Shown here piece by piece: positions 34,997 through 43,557 of a DNA stretch of 64,000 bases (its first letter is position 1; each line of letters begins with the position of its first letter). This DNA comes from Xylanibacter ruminicola (GTDB lineage Bacteria; Bacteroidota; Bacteroidia; Bacteroidales; Bacteroidaceae): NCBI RefSeq assembly GCF_900142525.1, contig NZ_FRBD01000009.1, positions 1 to 64,000 of the forward strand, in the 5' to 3' direction. Both the position numbers and the translations under genes were made by a program. The notes below the pieces were generated by a model. That model was not told where the DNA came from. It ran no database searches and was given only the letters and a program-made list of their open reading frames with translations.

Positions 34997-37054
34997 TCAG
35001 AATTTAATGTTAAACGATACACTAGGCACGATGCCAAACAGAGAATACTGGGTAGCTTTGGTGCCAGCGCCATACTCGCCATCCTCGAAGTTAATGAGGA
35101 AGGGATTATAACGATTATACAGATTATAGATACCCAACACCAGTTGGTGAGTACGCTTTCTGTATTGCTTGCTCCACACGGCACTCACATCCAGGTGGTG
35201 TGAGGCAGGTGCACGATAGCCGTTACGCTCAGTATAGTAGTATATCCAATTGTCCTCTATCATATACTTTCCACTTGGAGCAGTAAAGGCTTGACCACTA
35301 TTGTATACCCACGACGCGTTAAAAGTCCAACGCTTATTCAGGCGATACATAGCCACGATGTTGATGTCATGACGGCGATCGTTATTAGCATCATACCATT
35401 TGCCATTATTGATGCCGTCAATCTTGGTTTTCGACCACGACAGCGTGTAGCCTATCCAACCCGTTAACTTACCGTTGTTCTTACGGGCACTAAACTCCAG
35501 TCCGTACCCCTTACCCTTGCCGGCCAACAGCAATCGTTCTATCTCAATTTCACTGGCAAACGATTTTCCATCACGATAATCAAGCACATTGTTTATTTGT
35601 CTATAATATGCCTCTACCGAGAAATCATAGTCTTGATTAGGCGTCATCACAAACACGCCACCACTTATTTGGTCGGCCACCTCCGGCTCTACGATGTTGC
35701 TACTCATAGTATAGCGGTCGAATGGTGTAGATGTACTCTGATTACGCAAGGCATGCACATTCTGCGACGTACGGGTATAGCCTACTTTGATAGAGGTGAC
35801 GGGTGATAGATGATAGTTGATAGAGAGGCGTGGCTCAAGCGTGGTGTGGGTTTTAACTATCTGGTTCTTACCATAGTTATAATACCAGCCGATGGTGCCA
35901 TCCTGTTCTATGTCGTAATACAACGAACCGCCAAGTGGCGAGAACAAGCTGAGCCGCAAACCTGCCGACACGTCAAGCTTCTCTGTCAGTGGTGCCACAA
36001 CGTTCACCCAAGCAGCATTATCCCATGCCCGGCGTTGTTCCTTTTCGTGTAGCGTTACCTGTTTCCACTCTGCCGATTTCACATTCAGCAGAGCCGTCTG
36101 GAATCCCGTTTCCATCACATAACGACCTAGATTCAAGTGTAAATCCTGACGGAATCCTACCTGACGGATATGACCCGAGAACCAGATATTCATCCCCATA
36201 AAGTCGATACCATTATCAGTCTGATAGCCACTATAGTAGGCTGTAGACTGGGCGTAGGAGTTGCCACTGAAATGATGCAGCCACTTCAAACTAGCCGACA
36301 GATTATTCCAACGGATATCCACCATCTCATCGATAGCCGTACGATCTTTACCAGTAAAGAAACTCAGAAACAGTTGGTTATTCTGATTGATGGTCCAATC
36401 GGCCTTGGCATTGATATCGTAGAAATACAGGGTATTGTGCCTAAAATCAGGCGACAGCTTCAGAAACATGTCCATATACGAGCGGCGAGCCGTAACAAGG
36501 AACGACGCTTTATCCTTGACGATTGGCCCTTCGAGTGTACCTTTTGCTGCCAGCAATCCGATACTGGCTCCACCATGTAGTTCGCTCTTGTTACCAGTTC
36601 TTCCGATAATATCCAGTACAGCCGACGATGCCCCACCATATTGAGCTGGTAGCAATCCCTTATAGAGCGTGGCCGAAACCAGTGCATCACTATTGAAGGC
36701 CGAGAAAAGTCCGGCCAAATGCCCCACATTATATACAGGGGCAATATCCACCAGGATCTGATTCTGTGCCGAAGTACCGCCACGCACTTGGAAACTGCTC
36801 GATGCATCGCTCTCTGACTTCACGCCCGTCAGTAGCTGCATCGATCGCATAATATCCTGTTCGCCAAACAGTTGCGGCGAAGCTGTCAGGTCTTTAATCT
36901 GTACTTGTTCCGCTCCCGTTTGTATCTGGTTTAATCGCTGGCGAGCCGAATTCGACTTCACTACAACCTCATCCAACTGTTCCTGACGTAGGGTATCTGT
37001 AGGGACAGTTGACAACGATAATAGGGTTGATAGTAGCAATGTTGATACAAACAT
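34997..37054 (-). CDS. TonB-dependent receptor without CarboxypepD_reg domain
   Basis: 685 residues. A short signal (MFVSTLLLSTLLSLSTV), a TonB-box-like LDEVVVKS near 28, the plug (RSMQLLTGVKSESDASSSFQVRGGTSAQNQILVD) and a barrel ending in VPSVSFNIKF. Receptors paired with DUF4249 often carry an extra N-terminal carboxypeptidase-like domain; here the plug follows the signal almost at once. The only ATG lies about where transcription should start from the box at 37059-37066, so the message may be leaderless. Confidence 0.88.
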   Translation of the reverse strand: MFVSTLLLSTLLSLSTVPTDTLRQEQLDEVVVKSNSARQRLNQIQTGAEQVQIKDLTASPQLFGEQDIMRSMQLLTGVKSESDASSSFQVRGGTSAQNQILVDIAPVYNVGHLAGLFSAFNSDALVSATLYKGLLPAQYGGASSAVLDIIGRTGNKSELHGGASIGLLAAKGTLEGPIVKDKASFLVTARRSYMDMFLKLSPDFRHNTLYFYDINAKADWTINQNNQLFLSFFTGKDRTAIDEMVDIRWNNLSASLKWLHHFSGNSYAQSTAYYSGYQTDNGIDFMGMNIWFSGHIRQVGFRQDLHLNLGRYVMETGFQTALLNVKSAEWKQVTLHEKEQRRAWDNAAWVNVVAPLTEKLDVSAGLRLSLFSPLGGSLYYDIEQDGTIGWYYNYGKNQIVKTHTTLEPRLSINYHLSPVTSIKVGYTRTSQNVHALRNQSTSTPFDRYTMSSNIVEPEVADQISGGVFVMTPNQDYDFSVEAYYRQINNVLDYRDGKSFASEIEIERLLLAGKGKGYGLEFSARKNNGKLTGWIGYTLSWSKTKIDGINNGKWYDANNDRRHDINIVAMYRLNKRWTFNASWVYNSGQAFTAPSGKYMIEDNWIYYYTERNGYRAPASHHLDVSAVWSKQYRKRTHQLVLGIYNLYNRYNPFLINFEDGEYGAGTKATQYSLFGIVPSVSFNIKF

Positions 37055-37058
37055 GATG

Positions 37059-37066
37059 CAAAGTTA
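37059..37066 (-). promoter_or_regulatory. -7 box TAACTTTG for the TonB receptor/DUF4249 operon
   Basis: Exact TAnnTTTG match only 4 bases from the ATG at 37054. Confidence 0.65.
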
Positions 37067-37099
37067 AGTGTTTTTTTTGGAAACTCCAAAAAAAATATC

Positions 37100-37107
37100 T
37101 ATCTTTG
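37100..37107 (+). promoter_or_regulatory. -7 box TATCTTTG for the lipoprotein gene at 37137
   Basis: Exact TAnnTTTG match; the ATG codons at 37131 and 37137 lie 23-29 bases downstream. It excludes starts further upstream. Confidence 0.75.
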
Positions 37108-37136
37108 CCCCCGATAATGACAAAAAACTAATGATT

Positions 37137-37607
37137 ATGAAGAAATTATTTGTTGCCGTTGTGGCAATTGCAGCACTTTGTGCTTGTGGAAACAGTGAAA
37201 AGAAGTACCTTAACTATCGCGGATTGTCAATGGGCATGCCGTTCAAGACGTTCTGCGACTCTCTGTCTGCTCGCGGCTTTGCAGTAGATTCGGCCAAGAG
37301 TGATTCTGATTTCACAAAGGTTTCTATGTTCAACCCCGCCCTTAACTATCGCCTCATGCTGGCTCAGAAGAACGACACGCTTGTTGCCCTTCAAGAGAAC
37401 TACCACATTTCTACTAACGACAGTACCCGCAAAATGTGGCAAGAGATGCACGACCAGTTCGAGAAGCAGATTGGTGCTTGGCCTAACATGTTGAAGGACG
37501 GCAAAGACCACCGTATTGCAAAATTCGAGGATGACGGCGGTTTCATCACCCTCACCCTCGAAAATACTTATAAGCCAACACTTTCGGTGCTATATCAATC
37601 AAAGTAA
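37137..37607 (+). CDS. Small lipoprotein, unknown
   Basis: 156 residues from MKKLFVAVVAIAALCAC (an ATG two codons earlier is also possible). The lipobox ALCACG gives a lipid Cys near 17. The mature part has LNYRGLSMGMPFKTFCDSLSARGF, a short motif found in Bacteroidota lipoproteins where G-M-P-F precedes a helix, and a mixed alpha/beta remainder. Function unknown. It overlaps the convergent cdsA gene by 9 bases. Confidence 0.75.
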   Translation: MKKLFVAVVAIAALCACGNSEKKYLNYRGLSMGMPFKTFCDSLSARGFAVDSAKSDSDFTKVSMFNPALNYRLMLAQKNDTLVALQENYHISTNDSTRKMWQEMHDQFEKQIGAWPNMLKDGKDHRIAKFEDDGGFITLTLENTYKPTLSVLYQSK

Positions 37608-38450
37608 CATGATGGTATAAAGATAGACTACTGCAGCGGGGATGGCGAGTAGCGATGAATCGAAACGATCCAGCATGCCACCATGTCCGGGCAGTATGTT
37701 ACCACTATCTTTAATACCAAGGGTGCGCTTAAACAGACTCTCTACCAAGTCGCCCCAAGTACCAAATACAACAACTGTCAAACCCAATCCAGCCCACTCT
37801 ATGGCTGTGAGTCCAAGCTGATTCATCTGGTTCTGATCTGTTAGATACCATACAAGTACGGCTACGGCTATCACCAGGATACCACCGCCGATACTACCTT
37901 CCCAACTCTTTCCCGGAGAGATTCTGGGGAAGAGTTTATGTTTGCCCAGCAACGAACCACAAAGGTATGCGCCAGTATCGTTCATCCACAGAAACACGAA
38001 TACCGAAAGGGGCAACACGGCATCATATGTCACCAAGCCCTGAGGCGTTGAGTGGAATGCCAACGTGTTGAGCAGCGAAAATGGCAAGGCGATATAAAGC
38101 TGCGCCATCATCGTATAAGCCCAATCGTGTATAGGATCTTCGTTCTTCAGATACAGCTCGGCCACCATCAGATAGATGATCGACACCAAGTAGGGAATGA
38201 ACACCGCCGATGGCGTTAAGTCACTACTGAAACCTGCTACGGCAAAGAAGAAGTAAACGCCTGCCACCGTAGAGATCATGCGGTTAACAGTCACCTTCTC
38301 ACGACCATTCACCAAACCGGTAAACTCCCAGATGGTTAAACCTGTGATGAGTGCAAACAGCAACACCATAGCCTGTGGACGAAGAAAACTGCATACCAGA
38401 ACGGCCACAAACAGTACGCCAGTAATGGTTCTAACAATAAAATTATTCAT
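37599..38450 (-). CDS. cdsA: Phosphatidate cytidylyltransferase
   Basis: 283 residues with about 7-8 membrane helices. The family signature is complete near the C-terminus: KDSGNILPGHGGMLDRFD, with preceding GKSWEGSIGG. The enzyme makes CDP-diacylglycerol from phosphatidate and CTP in the inner membrane, the branch point for phospholipids. The start overlaps the end of ftsH by 8 bases, so it is the last gene of rsfS-ftsH-cdsA. Confidence 0.95.
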   Translation of the reverse strand: MNNFIVRTITGVLFVAVLVCSFLRPQAMVLLFALITGLTIWEFTGLVNGREKVTVNRMISTVAGVYFFFAVAGFSSDLTPSAVFIPYLVSIIYLMVAELYLKNEDPIHDWAYTMMAQLYIALPFSLLNTLAFHSTPQGLVTYDAVLPLSVFVFLWMNDTGAYLCGSLLGKHKLFPRISPGKSWEGSIGGGILVIAVAVLVWYLTDQNQMNQLGLTAIEWAGLGLTVVVFGTWGDLVESLFKRTLGIKDSGNILPGHGGMLDRFDSSLLAIPAAVVYLYTIMLL

Positions 38451-40521
38451 CCTTATCCTCCTTTTCTTCTTGATTCACTTCATCACCCTTAGCCTCAAGA
38501 GCCTTCTGAGCAGCCTCGGCCTCAAGTTCCTTGGCGCGCTCCTCTGCCATACGCTCTGCATCGGCCTTCATCTGAGCTTCGAGCAACTCCTCGGCACGGC
38601 TAGTCCAAGGACGCTTACCGAATATCTTCTCTACATCCTCGGCAAAAATCACCTCACGATCAATCAGCAACTGAGCCAACTGGGCGTGACCTTCCTTGTG
38701 CTCTGTCAGAATCTGCTTAGCACGCTCGTACTGCTCGTTAATCATACGCAGCACCTCATCGTCCATAATCTTAGCAGTGGTCTCAGAGTATGGCTTCTGG
38801 AACTGATACTCAGCATTGTTATAATAGCACACGTTAGGCAGCTTGTCGCTCATACCGGCATAGGCTATCATACCGTAAGCCTGCTTGGTGGTACGCTCCA
38901 GGTCGTTCATAGCACCTGTAGAGATATGTCCCACAAACAGTTCTTCGGCGGCACGACCACCCAGCAGCGAACACATCTCGTCGAGCATAGCCTCCTTAGT
39001 CTGTAGCACACGCTCTTCGGGCAGATACCATGCGGCACCAAGCGCCTGACCACGTGGCACGATAGATACCTTCACCAATGGGTTGGCAAACTCGGTAAAC
39101 CATGAGATGGTGGCGTGTCCAGCCTCATGGATGGCAATCGAGCGCTTCTCGGCCTGTGTCATCACCTTGGTTTTCTTCTCCAATCCACCAATAATACGGT
39201 CAACAGCATCCAGGAAGTCCTGCTTGGTCACCGTCTGACTATTATGACGAGCTGCAATCAAGGCAGCCTCATTACATACGTTGGCAATATCTGCACCCGA
39301 GAATCCAGGAGTCTGACGGGCCAGGAAATCAATATCTACACTTTCATCAATCTTCACGGGCTTCAGATGTACCTTGAATACCTCCTTACGCTCGTTCAAG
39401 TCGGGCAAATCTACATGTATCTGACGGTCGAAACGTCCTGCACGCAGCAATGCCGAGTCAAGCATATCAGCACGGTTGGTAGCAGCAAGTATAATCACAC
39501 CGCTGTTTGTACCAAATCCGTCCATCTCGGTGAGCAATGCATTCAGCGTGTTCTCACGCTCATCGTTACCACCCATAGCAGGATTCTTCGAACGGGCACG
39601 ACCCACAGCATCAATCTCGTCGATAAATATGATACAAGGACTCTTCTGCTTGGCTTGCTGGAACAAGTCGCGAACGCGCGATGCACCAACACCCACAAAC
39701 ATCTCTACAAAGTCCGATCCACTCATCGAGAAGAAGGGCACACCCGCCTCACCGGCCACAGCCTTGGCTAGCAGAGTTTTACCTGTTCCCGGAGGACCTA
39801 CCAACAGGGCTCCCTTGGGGATTTTTCCTCCTAGATCGGTGTACTTCTGTGGATTCTTCAGGAAGTCTACAATTTCCTGAATCTCCTGCTTGGCGCCAGC
39901 TTGTCCGGCTACGTCCTTAAACGTGATACCAAGTTCGCCGCCCTTTTCATACATTTTGGCTTTGCTCTTGCCCACGCTGAAGACGCCACCTCCCATGCCG
40001 CCTCCACCGCCGCCCATGCGACGCATCAGGAATATCCACAATCCTACTATAAATAAGATAGGAATGAGGTTAGAAAGAATCAGCGACAAGAACTCATTCT
40101 CCCTACGATTGTCGAACGACAGATCGCCGGTAAACACCTTATCTTCCTTAGCTTTGGCCACAAACTGTTCTACCTGATCCACACTTCCGAACTCTACCTC
40201 CAGATAAGGCTCCACCCCAGTCTGTTGGGTTCCCTGATGGAACACGTCGCGAATGTGTTCAGACTTCACATACATGCGGAGTGTGCTCTGCGGTTTGTTT
40301 ACCACAATCTTCTTGGCATAGCCACGCTCCACCATTGTCTTAAACTCACTATACGAGGCTGTCTTGGCCACACTGCTATTAGCAGTACCGCCACTTGTAA
40401 AGTACAACAGTCCTAATGCGAGTATCGCGATGAAGTATATCCAGTTCATATTGAACTTAGGCATATTCATCTTCGGACCGTTTCCGCCCATATTTTTGTT
40501 TGGTTTCTGATTATTCTCCAT
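38443..40521 (-). CDS. ftsH: ATP-dependent zinc metalloprotease FtsH
   Basis: 692 residues. Two membrane helices (about 25-43 and 146-166), then a Gly-rich [14 protein letters not shown] linker, an AAA+ domain with Walker A GPPGTGKT (about 242), Walker [13 protein letters not shown] and the second region of homology [15 protein letters not shown], and a peptidase domain with zinc site HEAGH near 464. The tail is charged and Glu/Lys-rich. It degrades misfolded membrane proteins and some regulators. Middle gene of the rsfS-ftsH-cdsA operon. Confidence 0.97.
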   Translation of the reverse strand: MENNQKPNKNMGGNGPKMNMPKFNMNWIYFIAILALGLLYFTSGGTANSSVAKTASYSEFKTMVERGYAKKIVVNKPQSTLRMYVKSEHIRDVFHQGTQQTGVEPYLEVEFGSVDQVEQFVAKAKEDKVFTGDLSFDNRRENEFLSLILSNLIPILFIVGLWIFLMRRMGGGGGGMGGGVFSVGKSKAKMYEKGGELGITFKDVAGQAGAKQEIQEIVDFLKNPQKYTDLGGKIPKGALLVGPPGTGKTLLAKAVAGEAGVPFFSMSGSDFVEMFVGVGASRVRDLFQQAKQKSPCIIFIDEIDAVGRARSKNPAMGGNDERENTLNALLTEMDGFGTNSGVIILAATNRADMLDSALLRAGRFDRQIHVDLPDLNERKEVFKVHLKPVKIDESVDIDFLARQTPGFSGADIANVCNEAALIAARHNSQTVTKQDFLDAVDRIIGGLEKKTKVMTQAEKRSIAIHEAGHATISWFTEFANPLVKVSIVPRGQALGAAWYLPEERVLQTKEAMLDEMCSLLGGRAAEELFVGHISTGAMNDLERTTKQAYGMIAYAGMSDKLPNVCYYNNAEYQFQKPYSETTAKIMDDEVLRMINEQYERAKQILTEHKEGHAQLAQLLIDREVIFAEDVEKIFGKRPWTSRAEELLEAQMKADAERMAEERAKELEAEAAQKALEAKGDEVNQEEKEDKDE

Positions 40522-40565
40522 ATTTTTCGTTATTTGTCATTTCGAGCATTGTCGAGAAATCTCAA

Positions 40566-40916
40566 TTAATCCAGGTCTGGAATTCTGGTCAAAGGTGCAT
40601 CTTCCCAAAGATGTTCCAAATCATAATAATCGCGCACATCTGGCAGGAATATATGTACCAACACATCGGTATAGTCCATAGCCACCCATTGTGCATTCTC
40701 CAGTCCAACCACGTGTGCCGGTTTTTCACCTAACTTCTCGCGCACCATATCGCCTACCGACTCGGTGATTGCTTCTACCTGTGTTGGCGAATTACCAGTA
40801 CATATCATAAAATACTGGCATATTGTTCCCTCTATTTTTGTCAGGTCGGCCACAACTATGTTACTGCCTTTTTTCTCCTGAATGGCTTCTTTAATTGTTT
40901 CTACTAGTTCTTTCAT
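40566..40916 (-). CDS. rsfS: Ribosomal silencing factor RsfS
   Basis: 116 residues, normal length. ADLTKIEGTICQYFMICTGNSPTQVEAI and WVAMDYTDVLVHIFLPDVRDYYDLEHLWEDAP are standard RsfS/Iojap motifs. It binds ribosomal protein uL14 and blocks subunit joining under starvation. First gene of the operon with ftsH and cdsA. Confidence 0.95.
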   Translation of the reverse strand: MKELVETIKEAIQEKKGSNIVVADLTKIEGTICQYFMICTGNSPTQVEAITESVGDMVREKLGEKPAHVVGLENAQWVAMDYTDVLVHIFLPDVRDYYDLEHLWEDAPLTRIPDLD

Positions 40917-40940
40917 TAATTATTATATATTATTTGTGCA

Positions 40941-40948
40941 CAAAGGTA
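40941..40948 (-). promoter_or_regulatory. -7 box TACCTTTG for rsfS-ftsH-cdsA
   Basis: Exact TAnnTTTG match 25 bases before the rsfS ATG, inside a 24-base direct repeat. Confidence 0.75.
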
Positions 40949-40965
40949 CAGCAAATCGAGCGAAA
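40942..40965. repeat. 24-base direct repeat, copy 1 (carries the rsfS -7 box)
   Basis: Identical over 24 bases to 41029-41052; begins AAAGGTACAGCAAATCGAGC. Confidence 0.85.
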
Positions 40966-41028
40966 TGCCAAATAAATTTGGATTTATTTGCATTTCCGAG
41001 ATGCAGCGTACTTTCAAAGTTATACTTT

Positions 41029-41052
41029 AAAGGTACAGCAAATCGAGCGAAA
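41029..41052. repeat. 24-base direct repeat, copy 2
   Basis: Identical to 40942-40965, 87 bases away. On the minus strand its -7 box reads TACCTTTA, one base off consensus, so it may act as a second, weaker promoter. Confidence 0.85.
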
Positions 41053-41128
41053 AACAAAGAAAAAGCGAAAAAATTGCGGTTTTTTATAAATTTTCCTCGA
41101 AAAATTTTGGTAGTTCAAGAAAAAGTAG

Positions 41129-41136
41129 TACCTTTG
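41129..41136 (+). promoter_or_regulatory. Promoter of tRNA-Gln
   Basis: -7 box TACCTTTG with a TTTTGG element at about 41105-41110 giving normal -33 spacing; the tRNA begins 43 bases downstream. Confidence 0.75.
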
Positions 41137-41178
41137 CACCCGCAAAACAGAAACAACGAGTTCTTGAGCAAGACATTT

Positions 41179-41252
41179 TGGGGTATGGTGTAATGGTAAC
41201 ACTGCAGATTCTGGTCCTGCCTTTCCTGGTTCGAGTCCGGGTACCCCAACCA
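41179..41252 (+). tRNA. tRNA-Gln (anticodon CTG)
   Basis: 74 bases including an encoded CCA. Acceptor TGGGGTA pairs with TACCCCA; D stem GTG/CAC; anticodon loop TTCTGGT gives CTG at 41213-41215 or so; T arm CCTGG-TTCGAGT-CCGGG; discriminator A. One A-C mismatch closes the anticodon stem. Confidence 0.93.
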
Positions 41253-41257
41253 AAAGA

Positions 41258-41297
41258 ATCGCTAAGTCGCTGAAAACAAAGCACTTAGCGATTTTTA
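41258..41297 (+). terminator. Terminator after tRNA-Gln
   Basis: ATCGCTAAGT (41258-41267) pairs with ACTTAGCGAT (41283-41292), followed by five T residues. Confidence 0.85.
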
Positions 41298-41453
41298 GTT
41301 TTCGAAATTCCCGTGATATTCCCGTGATAATTCCCGTATATTAAAAATCCGTCCCCTACCAAGGGGGTTCCAAATGCCTTAAACAATGTGGTAAAACCGC
41401 TCAAAAATGCCCTTATATATATAATAATGTGTATTTTACACACACCATTCATT
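41298..41453. other. Short intergenic region with CCCGTGATA repeats
   Basis: ATTCCCGTGATATTCCCGTGATAATTCCCGT-type repeats follow the tRNA terminator near 41308-41340 (three TTCCCGT units). Such sequence beside a tRNA 3' end can mark an old integration site, but no integrase or second att copy is visible. Confidence 0.35.
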
Positions 41454-41711
41454 CTATAATTTGCTATATATAGTAATAGCTCCACCCAAGAATTTAGTCA
41501 ATCTATCTTCTCTTATTACTTTTGGTGTAGCCTTACCCGCCAGCACCAAAATCTTCTTGCCATTGCGGTAAACATGTAGCTGGCGAGAACGCACTATTGC
41601 AGTAATCTCAGAATCATCCTGCATCGCCACCCATAGCAGATGATACACACCATCCCCTTCAAATAGCTTCTTTTTCAAGTGCGAACACATGTTTGTAGTA
41701 TCGATATTCAT
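41454..41711 (-). CDS. Small protein of unknown function
   Basis: 85 residues, soluble, with strands EITAIVRSRQLHVYRNGKKILVL and a C-terminal TKFLGGAITIYSKL. Its ATG overlaps the stop of the DUF1294 gene by 4 bases, so translation is coupled and the gene is probably real. No family recognised. Confidence 0.55.
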   Translation of the reverse strand: MNIDTTNMCSHLKKKLFEGDGVYHLLWVAMQDDSEITAIVRSRQLHVYRNGKKILVLAGKATPKVIREDRLTKFLGGAITIYSKL

Positions 41712-42298
41712 TGTATCTCTAATTTAGGCTTTACAGGATCAGTTAGTCGGATAATGTGGTCGTATTCTACAGTAACTACGCCCTTTACCGTCTTGAAGTA
41801 CTGCATCGTTTCCTCAAGAGTTTTGTCGTCAGGTTTCTTAAGAGCCATTCCGTTTATGGTGCCATAGTCATAGCGTATCTCTATTCCGTATTCTTTGATG
41901 GCTTCCAAAAGGGGCTTTTTTCCGATCTCTGGATCATACATCACAAGAAACACATTGGGAGAGTGTTCTTGAATCGGCTTATGCTTGATTGGCTCAGTCT
42001 TAATTGGCTCACTTATTGTAACTTCCTTTTTCGTACGACATGAAGTTAAAGATAATAATGCAATCTGAGCCATCAAAATCAGCGGCAAGCCATACTTAAA
42101 CTTCTTGTGCATAGTCTTGTGATGCCATATTCGCATGCCTAATAACGCCCCGATGCTGCCTCCTATAATAGCCAACATCAGGAGCGTGGCTTCAGATATG
42201 CGCCATTTTCCCTGCTTGGCGTTCCATTTATCAACGCCGTAGGCAAAGAAGGTCAGGACATTAATGCCGGTAAGGATATATACAATCGTCTCAGTCAT
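41708..42298 (-). CDS. DUF1294 membrane protein fused to an exported-type C-terminal domain
   Basis: 196 residues from the ATG at 42298; earlier ATGs fall at or before the promoter. The first 90 residues are a DUF1294 domain (YGVDKWNAKQGKWRISE, GGSIGALLGMRIWHHKTMHKKFKYG), a small four-helix membrane protein. Its last helix ends LLSLTSC, which is a perfect lipobox, and a further 105 residues follow: a Lys/Pro linker, then FLVMYDPEIGKKPLLEAIKEYG...LEETMQYFKTVKGVVTVEYD, which looks like a small ferredoxin-like domain such as those of protease propeptides. An ATG at 42112 could start a separate lipoprotein of 134 residues. Both readings are open. Confidence 0.65.
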   Translation of the reverse strand: MTETIVYILTGINVLTFFAYGVDKWNAKQGKWRISEATLLMLAIIGGSIGALLGMRIWHHKTMHKKFKYGLPLILMAQIALLSLTSCRTKKEVTISEPIKTEPIKHKPIQEHSPNVFLVMYDPEIGKKPLLEAIKEYGIEIRYDYGTINGMALKKPDDKTLEETMQYFKTVKGVVTVEYDHIIRLTDPVKPKLEIQ

Positions 42299-42310
42299 TC
42301 TCATCAGCGG

Positions 42311-42318
42311 CAAAGTTA
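42311..42318 (-). promoter_or_regulatory. -7 box TAACTTTG for the DUF1294 gene
   Basis: Exact TAnnTTTG match 13 bases before the ATG at 42298. Confidence 0.65.
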
Positions 42319-42355
42319 GCAAAATTTGTTCAGAAGATAATCTGAGTACAAACCA

Positions 42356-43393
42356 TTAAAAATACTCTCTTACTGCGAACTCAAACTGGTCGATAAAAAT
42401 CTGTTTGAATGCATAGAGATTATTTTGCTCGTAGAAAATGAGCATCGCCTTCTTGTAGTCTATAGAATCGACAGAGCGGAAACTCAGAGGGCAATAGCCG
42501 TTGGCAATCAAAATGGCATTGCTGGTGATGCGAGCCGTGCGTTTGTTGCCATCAGAGAATGCCTGGATATACGACAGGAGCACCAGCGTCAGAAGCGCTT
42601 TCTCAAATATACTTTCCTTGCTGTTTATCAAGTCGCATGTATCGCGCATGGCCTCACGAATCTGAAATTCATTATCCAACGGGTGGTAATTGGTACCAGT
42701 AATACCCACACGACGATGACGGATACCTCTGTCAACGGATAGTTCCTTGGTCAGCAATTGATGGATATCCTCAATATGGCTGACCGTTAAGGTTTGCAGA
42801 TAGTCTGGGTTGTCAAGAATGAAGCGCAAGGCATCCTTGTGGTTAAGTAGCATAACAGCTTCTTCCTTAGTCTTGCCGTCTGCTGTCTTACTCTCGCGAA
42901 GCAGACGTTCGGTTTCCAGCAAAGAATAAGTGTTGCCTTCTATCTGCGACGACTTCCAGCTGAGGTCGATACCCAGTCGTTCCATCTCCTTGCGGTATTC
43001 GTTGTCAGTCATCTCTTTAACATGCTGACGGAACTCTGCCTGTAACTCCTGCAGACGTACTTTCTCCTCGTCTGTGAATAGACTGACGGCTGGGAGTTGC
43101 TCACGAATCAGCTCAAAGTTGAAAGAAGTCTGTACTTGTCGCTGGTCAACATCAAGTGAGAAATAGGTATCCAGATTAAGCGGCATCAACAGATGTGCCT
43201 GGTCAGAAAGGCGATATCGAGTGGCACGAGCCTTACCTTCTACTACGATATCCCCATCCTGGACACCGGCCGCAATGAGACGCTTCAAGGTGGCATCGCT
43301 ACTCTCGAAGGCTGTACCCTTTGCTATTTCATCACGCGAAGACAGCGGATGATAGTGCAGAAACTGTAGAATCTCTCTTGATATATCCATCAC
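42356..43393 (-). CDS. Fic family protein with altered catalytic motif
   Basis: 345 residues. The Fic core is clear: the motif reads QAFSDGNKRTAR where the family has HxFx(D/E)GN(G/K)RxxR, so the catalytic His is replaced by Gln (codon CAG at about 42577-42579). The segment SSQIEGN near 147-153 is the inhibitory helix motif (S/T)xxxE(G/N), typical of Fic proteins that block their own ATP site. The N-terminal 90 residues look like a winged helix (SSRDEIAKGTAFESSDATLKRLI). Fic proteins normally transfer AMP to target proteins; here activity may be lost or changed. Single-gene unit. Confidence 0.85.
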   Translation of the reverse strand: MMDISREILQFLHYHPLSSRDEIAKGTAFESSDATLKRLIAAGVQDGDIVVEGKARATRYRLSDQAHLLMPLNLDTYFSLDVDQRQVQTSFNFELIREQLPAVSLFTDEEKVRLQELQAEFRQHVKEMTDNEYRKEMERLGIDLSWKSSQIEGNTYSLLETERLLRESKTADGKTKEEAVMLLNHKDALRFILDNPDYLQTLTVSHIEDIHQLLTKELSVDRGIRHRRVGITGTNYHPLDNEFQIREAMRDTCDLINSKESIFEKALLTLVLLSYIQAFSDGNKRTARITSNAILIANGYCPLSFRSVDSIDYKKAMLIFYEQNNLYAFKQIFIDQFEFAVREYF

Positions 43394-43412
43394 CTTAAGT
43401 ATTTAATCGGTG

Positions 43413-43420
43413 CAAATATA
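43413..43420 (-). promoter_or_regulatory. -7 box TATATTTG for the Fic gene
   Basis: Exact TAnnTTTG match, 20 bases before the ATG at 43393. Confidence 0.7.
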
Positions 43421-43437
43421 GCGCTTATTTTTCAATT

Positions 43438-43490
43438 ATCGGCTCACGATGAGCTAAAAAATGCATAAATTTTATGATTTTTGAGCCGAT
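43438..43490. repeat. Inverted repeat between fic and crcB promoters
   Basis: ATCGGCTCA (43438-43446) and TGAGCCGAT (43482-43490) are perfect inverted arms; between them an AT-rich stretch is itself partly palindromic (AAAAATGCATAAA and TTTTATGATTTTT). It lies upstream of both divergent promoters. Confidence 0.75.
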
Positions 43491-43526
43491 TCTGCTTAAA
43501 AATAGCCATTTTTAATGGATTTTTTT

Positions 43527-43534
43527 TACCTTTG
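43527..43534 (+). promoter_or_regulatory. -7 box TACCTTTG for crcB
   Basis: Exact TAnnTTTG match, 24 bases before the crcB ATG. The leader is too short to hold a fluoride riboswitch. Confidence 0.75.
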
Positions 43535-43557
43535 CATCCCCTAAAGTTTATTTCATA

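Noticed and set aside
41285-41485. 66-codon minus frame after the tRNA terminator
   Set aside because: Runs through the tRNA terminator region and the TTCCCGT repeats and has no coupling to the gene at 41454-41711; not protein-like.
43394-43557. Fluoride riboswitch ahead of crcB
   Set aside because: The crcB -7 box leaves a leader of only about 20 bases, and the GGCGATGG-type start of the fluoride aptamer is not present.
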